From Clostridium tepidum (GTDB lineage: Bacteria > Bacillota > Clostridia > Clostridiales > Clostridiaceae), in NCBI RefSeq assembly GCF_002008345.1, contig NZ_MRAE01000010.1, positions 1 to 64,000 on the forward strand: a stretch of 64,000 bases of DNA. Reading direction: 5' to 3'. Shown here one piece after another: positions 54,230-64,000 of this stretch. A program made the translations under genes and the position numbers. The notes beneath the pieces are model-generated. The model had not been told where the DNA came from and did not search any database. It was given only the letters and a program-made list of their open reading frames with translations. Within the stretch, counting starts at the first letter, position 1. Every line of letters starts with the position of its first letter.

Positions 54230-55297
54230 TTACTTACCTCCAAATCTATAGGTGCTTTTTTGCATTAAACATAGGAAGAATGGACCTCCTAGAAATGCAG
54301 TTATTACTCCTATAGGAATTTCCTCGGGAGATAATATAGTTCTCGCCATAGTATCTGTAATCACCATTAATATTGATCCAATAACCATACCAAAAGGTAT
54401 TAATTTTTTATGAGAAGAGCCTACCATTTGTCTTGCCATGTGAGGGACTATAAGACCTACAAATCCAATTACCCCTGTAAAAGCTACTATAGTACCTGTT
54501 AAAAGGGTAGAAGCTATCATTATAAATCTAATTATAAATTTAGTATTTATACCTATGTTTTTTGCTACAGCTTCACCTAAAAGCATAGCATCTAAATCTT
54601 TATATAATAACATACTAAAAGTAGTAGCTATAACCATTATTACAAGAGAAAACTTTACTTGATTATAGTTTGCTCCTGCTAAACTACCAATAGTCCAAAA
54701 TACTGCGCTTTTAACTAAGCTATCATTTTTGGCAAAGGTTATTATAAAGTTTGTTACTGCAGTAAATATAGATGATACAGCAACTCCAGTTAGTATTAAT
54801 TTAGTTTTAGAATACACTTTACTTACTCCGGATATTTTAAATACCATAATAGATGCAATCAAGGAACCTAAAAATGCTCCCAAGGCTATTCCAAGATGTC
54901 CAAAAGAACTTAAAACACCTAATACTATAGATAGGGTAGCCCCTGCAGATGCACCAGAGGATATACCTAATATGTATGGATCTGCCAGTGAATTTCTAGT
55001 TAAAGTTTGCATCAAAATTCCAACAAGGGCTAAAGATGCACCAGAAACTATAGCTAGAAGTAATCTTGGAAGTCTTAATTTAAAAACTATGCTATCAATA
55101 TTATTTTGCCAGCTTTTCACAAAAATTTCTTTTCCCAATATGTTATTTATAAGAGATTTAAAGGTTACATCTACATCTATTTTTACAGAACCAAAAGTTA
55201 TGCAAACTGTAGTTATTAAAAATAATGCTATAATTAATATAATAAATTTTAAAGTGCAATTATTTTTGCACTTTAAAATTTTCTTATCCATACTCAT
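54230..55297 (-). CDS. FecCD-family ABC transporter permease
   Basis: This 355-aa permease of the BtuC/FecCD family has about ten hydrophobic segments. Conserved blocks are FKLRLPRLLLAIVSGASLAL, MQTLTRNSLADPYILGISSG, and GFVGLIVPHMARQMVGSSH with the coupling-helix region. The start is ATG 55297 or the Met two codons on. It is separated by about 11 bp from the binding-protein gene and abuts the ATPase gene, so the three are one operon. Confidence 0.95.
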   Translation of the reverse strand: MSMDKKILKCKNNCTLKFIILIIALFLITTVCITFGSVKIDVDVTFKSLINNILGKEIFVKSWQNNIDSIVFKLRLPRLLLAIVSGASLALVGILMQTLTRNSLADPYILGISSGASAGATLSIVLGVLSSFGHLGIALGAFLGSLIASIMVFKISGVSKVYSKTKLILTGVAVSSIFTAVTNFIITFAKNDSLVKSAVFWTIGSLAGANYNQVKFSLVIMVIATTFSMLLYKDLDAMLLGEAVAKNIGINTKFIIRFIMIASTLLTGTIVAFTGVIGFVGLIVPHMARQMVGSSHKKLIPFGMVIGSILMVITDTMARTILSPEEIPIGVITAFLGGPFFLCLMQKSTYRFGGK

Positions 55298-55308
55298 TTT
55301 ATCACCAA

Positions 55309-56331
55309 CTAAAATTTATCTGGGTAGAATTCTTTAGCTAGTTTATTTACAGTTTTAGGAACTCTTACACCAGGATATAATTCAGTTAATTCAACTTTTA
55401 TAAACTTGTTGTTTTTTATAGCATTTACATCCTTTAAAGCAGGATTTGATTTAAGAGCCTTAACTTTATTTTCAAAAGTATCTCCACCGTTTCCAACAGA
55501 ATACTCTAAAACCATTATTACATCTGGATTTCTTTTTATTATTTCTTCCATAGATACTTCAGGGTAATCCTTTTTCATATCACCGAAAATATTTTCACCC
55601 TGTGCAAGTTTAATTATTTCGTTGTTTATTCCTTTTCCAACAACTACAGCTTTATCTTTTCCAGAGTCATATCCTAAAACTTTTACTTTTTTATCAATGT
55701 TTTTAATTTTGTCTGTAGTTTCTTTTAGTTCTGATTTCATTTTTTCTGTTAATTCTTTAGCCTTATCTTCTTTGCCAAAGATTATCCCAAGATTTTTAAA
55801 ATCTTCGTAAATTGAATCAATTGTTGCATCTGGATTTACTGATCTTGGAATATAAGCTTTTATTTTATTTTCGTTTAGCCAGTCTATACTACCGACACCT
55901 TTATCATTGAAGTCTCCGCCCCAACCTATTATAAAGTCTACTCCATTTGAGAGTATTTGCTCTTTAGATGGATAAGTTTTACTCATAACGGGTACCTTAT
56001 CATAGGCAGGTTTTAAATCTGGTAGTATATTGTTTTCTGCATATGCAGTACCAGCCATTTTGTCTTGTAGATCCATAGATAACATCATTTCGATCATACA
56101 ATTTGTTATTGCTAAAGATTTTTCTGGTTTTTTGTCATAAACCATTGAAAATTTGTTGGAACTATCATCATGTCTACTAGTTTGTACAAAATCTAGTTTT
56201 AGTGGCTTATTAGCAGATTGTTCAGTTTTAGTACTGTCACTACTTGTACCAATACTCTTGCTAGAACAACCAGTAATACCTCCTACCAATACTAGTGTAG
56301 ATAATATGATAGCAATTAATTTTTTGTTCAT
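55309..56331 (-). CDS. Substrate-binding lipoprotein of the ABC importer
   Basis: This class III solute-binding lipoprotein of about 340 aa has the signal peptide MNKKLIAIILSTLVLVGGIT with lipobox GGITGC. Two lobes are joined by a long helix (DKAKELTEKMKSELKETTDK), as in FhuD/BtuF/FecB proteins. Blocks such as TYPSKEQILSNGVDFIIG and EEIIKRNPDVIMVLEY are family-typical. An in-frame ATG at 56346 exists, but GGAGG between the two favours 56331. Because the window makes its own corrinoids, B12 import is not required, so a siderophore or heme is as likely. Confidence 0.92.
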   Translation of the reverse strand: MNKKLIAIILSTLVLVGGITGCSSKSIGTSSDSTKTEQSANKPLKLDFVQTSRHDDSSNKFSMVYDKKPEKSLAITNCMIEMMLSMDLQDKMAGTAYAENNILPDLKPAYDKVPVMSKTYPSKEQILSNGVDFIIGWGGDFNDKGVGSIDWLNENKIKAYIPRSVNPDATIDSIYEDFKNLGIIFGKEDKAKELTEKMKSELKETTDKIKNIDKKVKVLGYDSGKDKAVVVGKGINNEIIKLAQGENIFGDMKKDYPEVSMEEIIKRNPDVIMVLEYSVGNGGDTFENKVKALKSNPALKDVNAIKNNKFIKVELTELYPGVRVPKTVNKLAKEFYPDKF

Positions 56332-56722
56332 AAAAATTCCTCCCAAAACATTTACTTTGTTTTCCGATTAACAATTAATCATAAAATGTGTGCATAAAAT
56401 ATAATTAATCGTCAACAAATGACAGGAATTTTACATTGCCAAAAGTAATTTTATCATAGCATGTAAAAAGTATCAAACCATTACTTTACCATATAAAAGC
56501 AATTTATTACATTTAATTAATTTATACTAAGTAGAAACTGTTTCTTATTTTTATTTTAAATAATTATAATAATATAGAAATGTCAGAATAGGTGATTATT
56601 ACATAAAGAATGTTAAAAAAATATAAAAGTAAAAACTCCAGTAAAAAATAGAGTTTTTACTAGAGTTTTTAGGTTAAATTTTAAATTATAGTATTGTATT
56701 GACTATTATAATATTAGAAGGC
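56332..56722. other. Divergent-side leader of the importer and 3' end of dhaK
   Basis: No gene was found in 391 bp. Arms CGATTAA (56365-56371) / TTAATCG (56405-56411) flank a 33-bp AT-rich segment just upstream of the binding-protein gene and could be an operator. No Fur box or B12-box is clear. The terminator at 56629-56660 belongs to the dhaK transcript. Confidence 0.45.
56629..56660 (-). terminator. Terminator after dihydroxyacetone kinase
   Basis: A perfect 10-bp inverted repeat gtaaaaactc (56629-56638) / gagtttttac (56651-56660) is followed, read leftward, by TTTTATATTTTTTT. It ends the leftward gldA-dhaK transcript. Confidence 0.75.
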
Positions 56723-58483
56723 TTACTTTAACGAATTTGATATTTCTGTAAATATAACTCCTAATCCATAAGCACCTGCATCTGGGTAACCAATACTTCT
56801 TTCACCAACTGTACCTGCTCTACCCATACGTGCTACTATCTTTTCAGTCATTTTTGCACCTTCAACTGCTGCAGTGGCACCTTTTTGGAATGCTTCATGT
56901 ATAGATGTATTGTTATTAGCACTTTCACTCCATGAATCAGCACATGGTACTAATGCATCAATTAAAGTTTTATCTCCAACTACTGCTCCTCTTCCAAAAG
57001 AACGTTCTCCTGTAGCTTGTATTCCTTTTACTGCTGCTTGCATCATTTCAGCAAAATCTGAAATAGATAATTCTTTTTTATCTCCAACTTTTTTTCCAGC
57101 AGATCTAAATGCTGATCCCCATATTGGACCTGATGCTCCACCGCAATATTCCATAATTACTAAGGAGCATTCGTTTAGGAATTTACCAATATTCATATTC
57201 TCTTCTTTAAGTATATCTTTCCATTCTCTTTTTAATTGTTTAAAGCCTTTTGCTACACTCATACCAAAATCGCCATCACCAGCATGAGCATCTAATTCAC
57301 AGAAATGAACTTCATTTGCTATTATTACTTCACTCATTTTATCTATAATATAAATCATATTATCTAAAGTGATTTTTTCATCTTTAATTTCACTGTAACA
57401 ATCACAGGTTTCTAAATCAAAACTAACTTCTTTTTTTATATCATTATTATCTTCTAAGCTTACATATTCAACTGATTCAACTGGGCCTGAAACTTTAAAT
57501 GCAGGAGTATCACTTTCTTTTGATAATAATTTTTTAAGTTCATCATCTAATTTCATGATAGATACTGAAGCACCTTCCATATCTATACTAGTCATAAAGT
57601 TTCCTACAAATGTTCTATTGATTTTTATATTTTTCTTTGCAAGTTCAGCAGTAACTGAATTGTTAAATAGATATAACTCTTGTAGTGGAGTAGCACCAAA
57701 ACCATTAATTAATAATGCAACTTCTTCATTATTAGTTCCATCTATCTTCATATCTTTTAATATAGAATCAACAATTTTTTTAGCTAATTCATCTGCTGTT
57801 GCAATTTTTTCTCTTACTATTCCAGGTTCACCGTGAATTCCAACACCGAATTCTATCTCATCTTCTCCTAATTGAAAAGTTGGAGTTCTTTTAGCAGGAA
57901 CTGTACAAGAGGATAATGCAAAACCTAGACTTCTAACATTAGCTATGGCTTTTTCAGCTATTGATTTAACTTCTTCTAATGATAAACCTAATTCTGCAGC
58001 AGCACCAGCTATTTTATGAACTAGTACAGTACCAGCAACACCTCTACGTCCTACAGTGTATAAACTATCCTCAACAGCTATATCATCATCAACTTTTACA
58101 TAATCAACTTTAATACCATCTTCACTAGCTAAATATGCAGCATTTTTAAAATTCATCATATCTCCGCTATAATTCTTTATAATTAATAAAGTTCCTTTTT
58201 CACTTGCTGTAGCTTTTATAGCTTTATATATTTGAATTTGAGATGGAGAGGCAAATACATCTCCGCATACTGCCGCGTCTAGCATTCCTTTTCCAATAAA
58301 TCCGGCATGAGCTGGTTCGTGACCACTTCCACCACCACTAATTAAGCTAACTTTGTTTTTATTTATTTCTTTTTTCTTCATAACTTTATATTTTCTAACA
58401 AATTCTAATTCAGGATGTGCCATGGCTATACCATTACACATTTCCATAACTAAAGTTTCTGGTTTATTTATTATTTTTTTCAT
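56723..58483 (-). CDS. dhaK: ATP-dependent dihydroxyacetone kinase (fused DhaK-DhaL)
   Basis: This single-chain kinase of 586 aa phosphorylates dihydroxyacetone made by glycerol dehydrogenase. The DhaK domain (about residues 1-330) shows LISGGGSGHEPAHAGFIGKG and the substrate-binding His in FGVGIHGEPG. The DhaL domain (about 385-586) shows the Mg-ATP aspartates in LDAHAGDGDFGMSVAKG and GERSFGRGAVVGDKT. The fusion marks the ATP-dependent Citrobacter-like type, not the PTS-dependent three-subunit enzyme. It lies 15 bp downstream of gldA on the same strand, giving the oxidative glycerol route gldA-dhaK. Confidence 0.95.
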   Translation of the reverse strand: MKKIINKPETLVMEMCNGIAMAHPELEFVRKYKVMKKKEINKNKVSLISGGGSGHEPAHAGFIGKGMLDAAVCGDVFASPSQIQIYKAIKATASEKGTLLIIKNYSGDMMNFKNAAYLASEDGIKVDYVKVDDDIAVEDSLYTVGRRGVAGTVLVHKIAGAAAELGLSLEEVKSIAEKAIANVRSLGFALSSCTVPAKRTPTFQLGEDEIEFGVGIHGEPGIVREKIATADELAKKIVDSILKDMKIDGTNNEEVALLINGFGATPLQELYLFNNSVTAELAKKNIKINRTFVGNFMTSIDMEGASVSIMKLDDELKKLLSKESDTPAFKVSGPVESVEYVSLEDNNDIKKEVSFDLETCDCYSEIKDEKITLDNMIYIIDKMSEVIIANEVHFCELDAHAGDGDFGMSVAKGFKQLKREWKDILKEENMNIGKFLNECSLVIMEYCGGASGPIWGSAFRSAGKKVGDKKELSISDFAEMMQAAVKGIQATGERSFGRGAVVGDKTLIDALVPCADSWSESANNNTSIHEAFQKGATAAVEGAKMTEKIVARMGRAGTVGERSIGYPDAGAYGLGVIFTEISNSLK

Positions 58484-58498
58484 ATTAACATTACACCT

Positions 58499-59629
58499 CT
58501 ATTTGTTTAATTTATATTTTTTACCTAGTGTATCTGCAGCTATTATTGCAGCTGCTACTTCTGAAGGAGTTACTTTAAATGGCATTGAATGCATAGATTC
58601 TTCTTCTATACAAGCTTTTTCAGCTACTGCCATAAGTTCTTCATCAGTAATGCTGTCTACACCAATATCTTCTAAACAAACTGGAAGTCCAATTTCTAAA
58701 CAGAAGTTTATTACTTCGTCTATTTCTTCTTTTGGTGCATTTTCAAGAACTAATTGAGCAATTGTTCCAAATGCAACTTTTTCCCCATGGAAGTATTTAT
58801 GAGTTCCTTCTAATATAGTTAATCCATCATGGATTGCATGAGCAGCTGCTAAACCAGCACTTTCAAAACCTAGTCCAGATAATAAGATATTTGTTTCTAT
58901 TATGTTTTCTAAAGCTTGTGTTACTAAATTACAATCTGATGCTATTTTTGCTTTTACACCATCTTCTAGCAATGTTTTATAACAAGCTTTTGCAAGTGTT
59001 AATGCTGTGTTAGTTCCTTTTGCTGGCGGACATAATCCTTCTCTAACTCCACAAGGTAATCCTGCATTAACATTTGAAAAAGAATTTGAAGTTGCTCTTG
59101 CTTCAAAATATGTTGATAATGCATCACCCATTCCTGAAACTAAGAATCTTGTTGGAGCATTTGCAATAACTGTAGTATCTATTAAAATTACAGTTGGACT
59201 TTGCCAGAAGTAAGCATAATCATCAAATGAACCATCTGGTGTATAAAGTACAGCAGAGTGACTAGTTGGAGCATCTGTGGCTGCTATTGTTGGAACAATT
59301 ATTAATGAATTTCCTTTAGCAACACATTTTGCTGTATCAATGGCTTTACCACCACCAAGTCCTATAGTGCATGCACACTTGTTATTCTTTGCAATTTCTT
59401 GTAATCTTGCAACTTCTTCTCTTGAGCATTCTCCACAGAATTCGCTTTCTACAAAAGTAACTCCAAATTTTTTTGAAGTTGCATCTAATTTATCTTTAAC
59501 ACGTTTTATATCATCTTTGTGAGCTATTAATAAAGCAGATTCCCCAAAGCTTTTTACAAAATAACCTAAGTTTAATAATTCATCTTCACCTTGAACATAT
59601 TTAGTTGGACAAATAAACGCTTTTCTCAT
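58499..59629 (-). CDS. gldA: Glycerol dehydrogenase
   Basis: This iron- or zinc-dependent NAD+-linked alcohol dehydrogenase of about 376 aa oxidises glycerol to dihydroxyacetone. The NAD site reads CTIGLGGGKAIDTAKCVA, and the metal ligands are in GMGDALSTYFEARA (Asp), AAHAIHDGLTI (His) and YFHGEKVAFGTIAQ (His). The frame extends 50 codons upstream, but that part is not family-like. GGGGAGA just before ATG 59629 (MRKAFICPTKYVQG) fixes the start. It is first in the leftward operon with dhaK. Confidence 0.95.
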   Translation of the reverse strand: MRKAFICPTKYVQGEDELLNLGYFVKSFGESALLIAHKDDIKRVKDKLDATSKKFGVTFVESEFCGECSREEVARLQEIAKNNKCACTIGLGGGKAIDTAKCVAKGNSLIIVPTIAATDAPTSHSAVLYTPDGSFDDYAYFWQSPTVILIDTTVIANAPTRFLVSGMGDALSTYFEARATSNSFSNVNAGLPCGVREGLCPPAKGTNTALTLAKACYKTLLEDGVKAKIASDCNLVTQALENIIETNILLSGLGFESAGLAAAHAIHDGLTILEGTHKYFHGEKVAFGTIAQLVLENAPKEEIDEVINFCLEIGLPVCLEDIGVDSITDEELMAVAEKACIEEESMHSMPFKVTPSEVAAAIIAADTLGKKYKLNK

Positions 59630-60129
59630 TATAATCTCCCCTTCAATTGTAAAAATACATTTAATTCTTCTAATATCGTTTACACAAATATACATTGGAT
59701 TACTATGACAAAAAATTATGATTAAAAATCGTATTTTTTTGTGGTTGAATAATTTTATAGTAATTTTATATCTTTTCATTACTTTTAATGGATAATATTC
59801 AAAAATATTAAATTAAAACTATATAAAATATTACAATAAGGGAAATATTAATAATATATTCATAAGAAAATGAAAAGGGTAATATTTATAATATATAAAT
59901 AGAAAATAAAAAAGATTTAACTTTAATAAAAATACATTTATAAATTACTTTAGGTTAATAAGAATTTCTACATTAATATTAAATTAATTAGAGTAAGTAG
60001 TATAAAAATTTTGAATTAACCAATCTAAAAAATAGAAAATTTTATTGTTGAATTTATTAAATGTATAATATATTAAAATCAAATCTTTACAGTATTTTTT
60101 ATACATAAGATTTTATGTTTCAATATTTT
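59630..60129. other. Control region of the glycerol operon
   Basis: No gene was found in the 500 bp between gldA and the AraC-type regulator, both leftward. It should hold the gldA promoter and any operator, but the AT bias hides clear boxes. No long repeats were seen. Confidence 0.45.
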
Positions 60130-61166
60130 TTAATTTTTTTTACAGAACTTTCTATATATAAAAGGTGTTACTCCTTCATGTTTTTTAAATATTTTTATAA
60201 AATAGCCTGGCTCATTAAATCCAAGTTCATCACTAATTTCATTTACATGCATATCAGTTTCTTCTAATAAGGTTTTTGCCCAATCTATTTTTAATTTAGA
60301 AATAAAACTTGAAAAGCTTTTTCCAGTTTCTTTTGCAAATAACCTACTAAAATAACTAGGACTTATATGGCAAACCTCTGCTAATTTTTTTGCAGTAACG
60401 TTTTCGCTTTTATGATTATAAATATATTCAATAGCGGGTTTTAGTGTATTGCTTACAGAAATATCCAAACTATCGCTAGAAAGATTTTTATTTACATAAG
60501 AATTTAGTAAAACATTAGATATTTCTTTTTTTGCATGTTCAATATTTTTCATTGTGTATCCTGTTAAAGTTTTTGAAGTTATTTGTGATTCAGGGTTCAC
60601 AGATTTTTGATATATTTCTGAAATTAAATTTTTATTTAAAGCTTCCTCTACTAAATAATTACACAAGGAAAACAACATATTAGCTATTTTTTTCACTTCT
60701 TTTAACGATAAAACAGGAATTTCATTGTAATATTCTTTAAATTCTTCTAAGGCGTGTCTAGCCATAGAATTTTTAGGTGTTATAACTATTGTTCTAAGAA
60801 ATCTGAATCATTATCATCAGCTAGTTTTATTTGCCCAGCCATAATTGCACCGATGTATTTACCATCTATAATTATAGGAATAGCTATATCTACTATATTA
60901 TAATGACATAAATATATATAAGGTTTATTTAAACGAACTGCTTCTAAACCACCTCTTGAATCGCATTTTTGACAATACTTAACAAGAGTAGGATTAGATC
61001 TTACTGCATTGCAAAATTTATTGCAACCACTATGTTTTGTAACCGGATTTCCTTTATAATCAACGATTATTATAGCTGCTTTAGTAACTAATGATAAAGA
61101 ATCTTGTAGTTCAATCCATTTTTTAAAATCTATGACTTTATCTAAGTTTAAATTTTCTTTAATCAA
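60130..61166 (-). pseudogene. PocR-AraC regulator split by a one-base deletion
   Basis: Two leftward frames form one protein. The first (61166-60786) is a PocR sensory domain: VIDFKKWIELQDSLSLVTKA, a cysteine-rich CNKFCNAVRSNPTLVKYCQKC, and SDFLEQ then a stop. The second frame continues IVITPKNSMARHALEEFKEY and ends in an AraC DNA-binding domain (HISPSYFSRLFAKETGKSFS, LGFNEPGYFIKIFKKHEGVT). The join is at about 60788-60792, where one A appears to be missing (gaacaatag where gaacaaatag would keep the frame). The intact protein would be about 345 aa and would plausibly activate gldA-dhaK. Separate translation of the second part from ATG 60765 is possible. Confidence 0.88.
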
Positions 61167-62141
61167 TTTTATTTACTCCTATAAATTAATTTTATATTAA
61201 TAAATTAATTCTAGTTAATATAATATAAGGTATTTATTTATAAATTTATCATTGCATTATATTTTATCATAACATTGTAAATTTTAATATTATAAATCTT
61301 AATATTACATTTTACCATAATATTATAAATTTTAGTATCATAAATCTAGTATGGTGCCAACTCTTAATGATCAGTTCTATTTAAGCATTTAAGAAAATCA
61401 AATGAATCACTTCTTACTGCTACTTTATAAGGTCATTTTTATAATAATTATATTAAAATGTTAAGCTTAATTATAATTTATCATAAAAAATGTATAAATT
61501 TATAATTTTAAAATTAAATTTAGTTTTATTACCAATAAATTAAAGTAATTGTTTATGTTAGCAATGTTTAACTTTGAAAAGTATAAAATATATTGCTTTT
61601 AAATATAAAATTAAGCATCTTATTAATGGTAGTAAACGGAATATAATGCAATTAAGTGCAGAAAATATACAACTGTAATTGTTTACTTTAAATTTAAGGT
61701 AATAAGTTTATAATAGAATGTTGAATAAAGAAAAAATATGTAATATTATAAAAAGATGACCGATGTCCATTTTTGATTTTATTAATATTAATAAAGTATT
61801 AATTTAAACTAAATATGAAAATTTTAAAAATTAATTGATATATTTGTCCTAAAGCTTTTAGTTTATTAAAAAATCCTATTTCAATTTTAATATATAAGCT
61901 TTAAGAAAATTTATGAAAGGTCTTTAGAAGTAGTAAATAAGATTAATTTGAAAACAAGGGAAAGATTACATAGGTTGTAATCTAAAATAACAAAAAATAT
62001 GAAATGAATAGAGAAGGGAGGAAATTTGCCAAAGTTTATAACATTATAAAACTTAAGTATCTAATTAATTATTGTATTTTAGGAAAAATTGGGACTAATA
62101 CTTAAAGTTTTATAAGGTTTTTAAAATGGCAGTAAAAAATA
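61167..62141. other. Long AT-rich intergenic region
   Basis: The 975 bp contain no supported gene. Near 61261-61348 is a 40-bp imperfect direct repeat (period 48 bp). A purine tract GGGAGG at 62017-62022 has no ORF directly after it. Confidence 0.5.
61261..61348. repeat. 40-bp imperfect direct repeat, period 48 bp
   Basis: Copies at 61261-61300 and 61309-61348 share atttta(t/c)cataa.att.taaatttta and tataaatct-like blocks, with about six differences. Confidence 0.6.
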
Positions 62142-64000
62142 ATGAATGGTTTTAAAAATGCAATTAAAGTATATAAAAGAGATATTAAAAGTTTACACAA
62201 AAATTTTATTGCAATAGTCATAATATTAGGAGTATGCATATTACCATCTTTATACGCATGGGTTAACATTAAAGCATGCTGGGATCCTTATGAAAATACA
62301 AGTACAATACCTATAGCTGTAATTAATAATGATAGAGGTGCCAATTTAAAAGGTAAAGAATTAAATATCGGAGATGAGGTAGTTAAAAAACTTAAAAATA
62401 ATGATAAAATTGGCTGGAAGTTTACTAACAAAAACGAAGCGGACATGGGAGTTATAGATGGTACATATTATGCAAGTATAGAAATACCAGAAGATTTTTC
62501 TCGTGATATAATTAGCATTTTGTCTGATACTCCTAGACATCCAGAAATAATTTACAAAGTAGATACAAAGGAAAACCCTGTAGCATCAAAGATAACTGGA
62601 ATGGCTAAAACTACATTAATAAATGAAATAACCACTAATTTTGTTACTACTGTAAATGAGACTATATTTTCTTCTGTAAATGGAATAGGAAAAAATTTAG
62701 AAGCTAATAAAGATAAAATAATAAAGCTTAAAGGTGCTATTATTACAATGAATAAAAATATAGATTTAATTTTAGCAGGATTACAAAGCGTGAATACAAA
62801 TTCTAAAAATTTAAATGAATTTTTAGGAGTAATAAAAACTACTTTCCCAGAGGTAGCCAAAGGATTAGATGATGTTACATCTAAAACTTTTGATTCAAAG
62901 GAAACAATTAATAAAACTAAAAATATGTTAAACAATTCATTTTATAATATAGAGTTTATATTAAAACAATCTATGGCTGCTAATGAGCGTGTTGAGGCAT
63001 TCTTAGATAAATTAATAGTTTTAAATAATAAATCTTCAAATAGTGAAATAAATCAATCAATATTAAACTTAATTATGGATATAGATACTGTAAATAAAAA
63101 CATTGATTCTACAGTAGAATTTCTTGAAAATATAAATAATGTAAAACCAAATGCTAAAGTATCTCAACTTATAGTATCTCTTAAAAATATTAAAAATACT
63201 TTAAACGGTGAAAAAGAAAAATTGTTGAAGATGCAAGAAGCTCTTTCAAATTCAAATAAAATAAATGAAAGTTTAATAAATGAATTAAAAGCAAATACAG
63301 TTAATTCAAATAAAAGGATTGAAAACACAATAAATACTTTTAATTCAAGTACAAAGAATGAGTTAAATAATATATCTAATAGTTTTCAAAAATCCATGGA
63401 TGATGCTAATGAATTTATAAAATTAGGAAGTGGATTAAATACACAAATAGAAAATTTATTAAAAACTTCTGAAAAAGGAACAGAATTGTCAGATAAAGTA
63501 ACAGGAGAATTAATTGATAAGTTAAAAGAGTACAAAAGTGTAATAGGTGAGATAAGCAAAAGATTAGAATCAGTCAGTGATGGAGATTTAGTACAAATAA
63601 TAAGCATACTTCAAAACAATCCTATATTAATGTCACAGACTATAGCATCTCCTTTTAATGTTAAAGAGGAATCTATATATGCTATACCTAATTATGGATC
63701 TGCTATGACTCCAGTATATAGTGTACTAGCTCTTTGGGTTGGAACTTTAATACTAGTTTCTTTATTAAAAACAGAAGTAATAGATTTTGAAGGCAGCGAA
63801 AATATAACAGTAAGACAAAAATATTTTGGGAAAATGCTTACATTTGTGACTTTAGCTGCTATACAGGGAATTATAGTCGCTGTGGGAAATAAACTTATAC
63901 TTGGAGTGTATACAATTAATTTTCCACTTATGATTATGTTTTCTTTAGTATCTTCCATAACCTTTGCTATAATAACTTATACTTTGGTAGCTTTATTTAG
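62142..64000 (+). CDS. YhgE/Pip-domain membrane protein (3' end outside window)
   Basis: The open frame runs from ATG 62142 to the window end without a stop (619 codons seen). The N-terminus MNGFKNAIKVYKRDIKSL is followed by a first span FIAIVIILGVCILPSLYAWV and the family block NIKACWDPYENTSTIPIAVI. A long extracytoplasmic alpha-helical region (about residues 190-500) follows, and then several spans (SVLALWVGTLILVSLL, MLTFVTLAAIQGIIVAVG, LMIMFSLVSSITFAIITY). This matches YhgE/Pip phage-infection-protein homologues related to ABC-2 permeases; some act as phage receptors or export components. No SD is visible before the ATG. Confidence 0.88.
   Translation, partial: MNGFKNAIKVYKRDIKSLHKNFIAIVIILGVCILPSLYAWVNIKACWDPYENTSTIPIAVINNDRGANLKGKELNIGDEVVKKLKNNDKIGWKFTNKNEADMGVIDGTYYASIEIPEDFSRDIISILSDTPRHPEIIYKVDTKENPVASKITGMAKTTLINEITTNFVTTVNETIFSSVNGIGKNLEANKDKIIKLKGAIITMNKNIDLILAGLQSVNTNSKNLNEFLGVIKTTFPEVAKGLDDVTSKTFDSKETINKTKNMLNNSFYNIEFILKQSMAANERVEAFLDKLIVLNNKSSNSEINQSILNLIMDIDTVNKNIDSTVEFLENINNVKPNAKVSQLIVSLKNIKNTLNGEKEKLLKMQEALSNSNKINESLINELKANTVNSNKRIENTINTFNSSTKNELNNISNSFQKSMDDANEFIKLGSGLNTQIENLLKTSEKGTELSDKVTGELIDKLKEYKSVIGEISKRLESVSDGDLVQIISILQNNPILMSQTIASPFNVKEESIYAIPNYGSAMTPVYSVLALWVGTLILVSLLKTEVIDFEGSENITVRQKYFGKMLTFVTLAAIQGIIVAVGNKLILGVYTINFPLMIMFSLVSSITFAIITYTLVALF

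Overview
The window is very AT-rich DNA with purine-rich Shine-Dalgarno (SD) sites, several TTG or GTG starts, an oxygen-independent (early cobalt) cobalamin pathway and an AsrABC sulfite reductase. Together these point to an anaerobic clostridium. The Clostridium botulinum / C. sporogenes group is my guess from gene content, not a demonstrated identification.

Region 1 (about 0.4-25.3 kb) is a tetrapyrrole and cobalamin locus on the + strand: a precorrin-2 dehydrogenase-like gene, hemC, fused cobA-hemD, hemB, cbiA, cbiC, cbiD, cbiE, cbiT, cbiL, cbiF, cbiG, cbiH, cbiJ, cbiK, pduX and a corrinoid adenosyltransferase. These cover uroporphyrinogen III synthesis, cobalt insertion, corrin ring methylation and contraction, amidation, adenosylation and the threonine kinase step of nucleotide-loop assembly. 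Unlike the usual tightly packed operon, the genes are separated by gaps of roughly 60-370 bp and interleaved with unrelated genes: an acetyltransferase, a lipoprotein, an ATPase, small membrane proteins, decayed DUF3997 and Fic genes, and an intact IS1595-family element (9315-10966) with a passenger gene. Many gaps contain decayed tandem duplications with a period of about 61-69 bp.

Region 2 (25.6-31.8 kb) holds a Crp/Fnr regulator, an FNT-family channel, asrABC (siroheme sulfite reductase, which needs the siroheme branch of region 1) and a molybdopterin-binding-domain protein.

Region 3 (about 32.2-44.6 kb) is a foreign island with visibly higher GC. Leftward genes are a large serine recombinase, a small TnpW-like protein, a lone HK97-type major capsid protein and a D5-type primase-helicase with a probable CTG start. 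Rightward genes are a nonsense-mutated HTH regulator and a complete type I restriction-modification operon, hsdMSR, whose specificity subunit carries TAEL repeats. It looks like a small integrative, phage-satellite-like element carrying defence cargo.

Region 4 (44.8-64 kb) is host-like again: a YiiX-type papain-like amidase, a MITE-like inverted-repeat element, a membrane-anchored protein, an ABC-2 exporter with a two-component system, a 151-bp structured palindromic element, a siderophore/heme/B12-type ABC importer (leftward), ATP-dependent dihydroxyacetone kinase and glycerol dehydrogenase (leftward) with a frameshifted PocR-AraC regulator, and a YhgE/Pip protein cut off by the window end. 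I saw no tRNA, rRNA, CRISPR array or B12 riboswitch.
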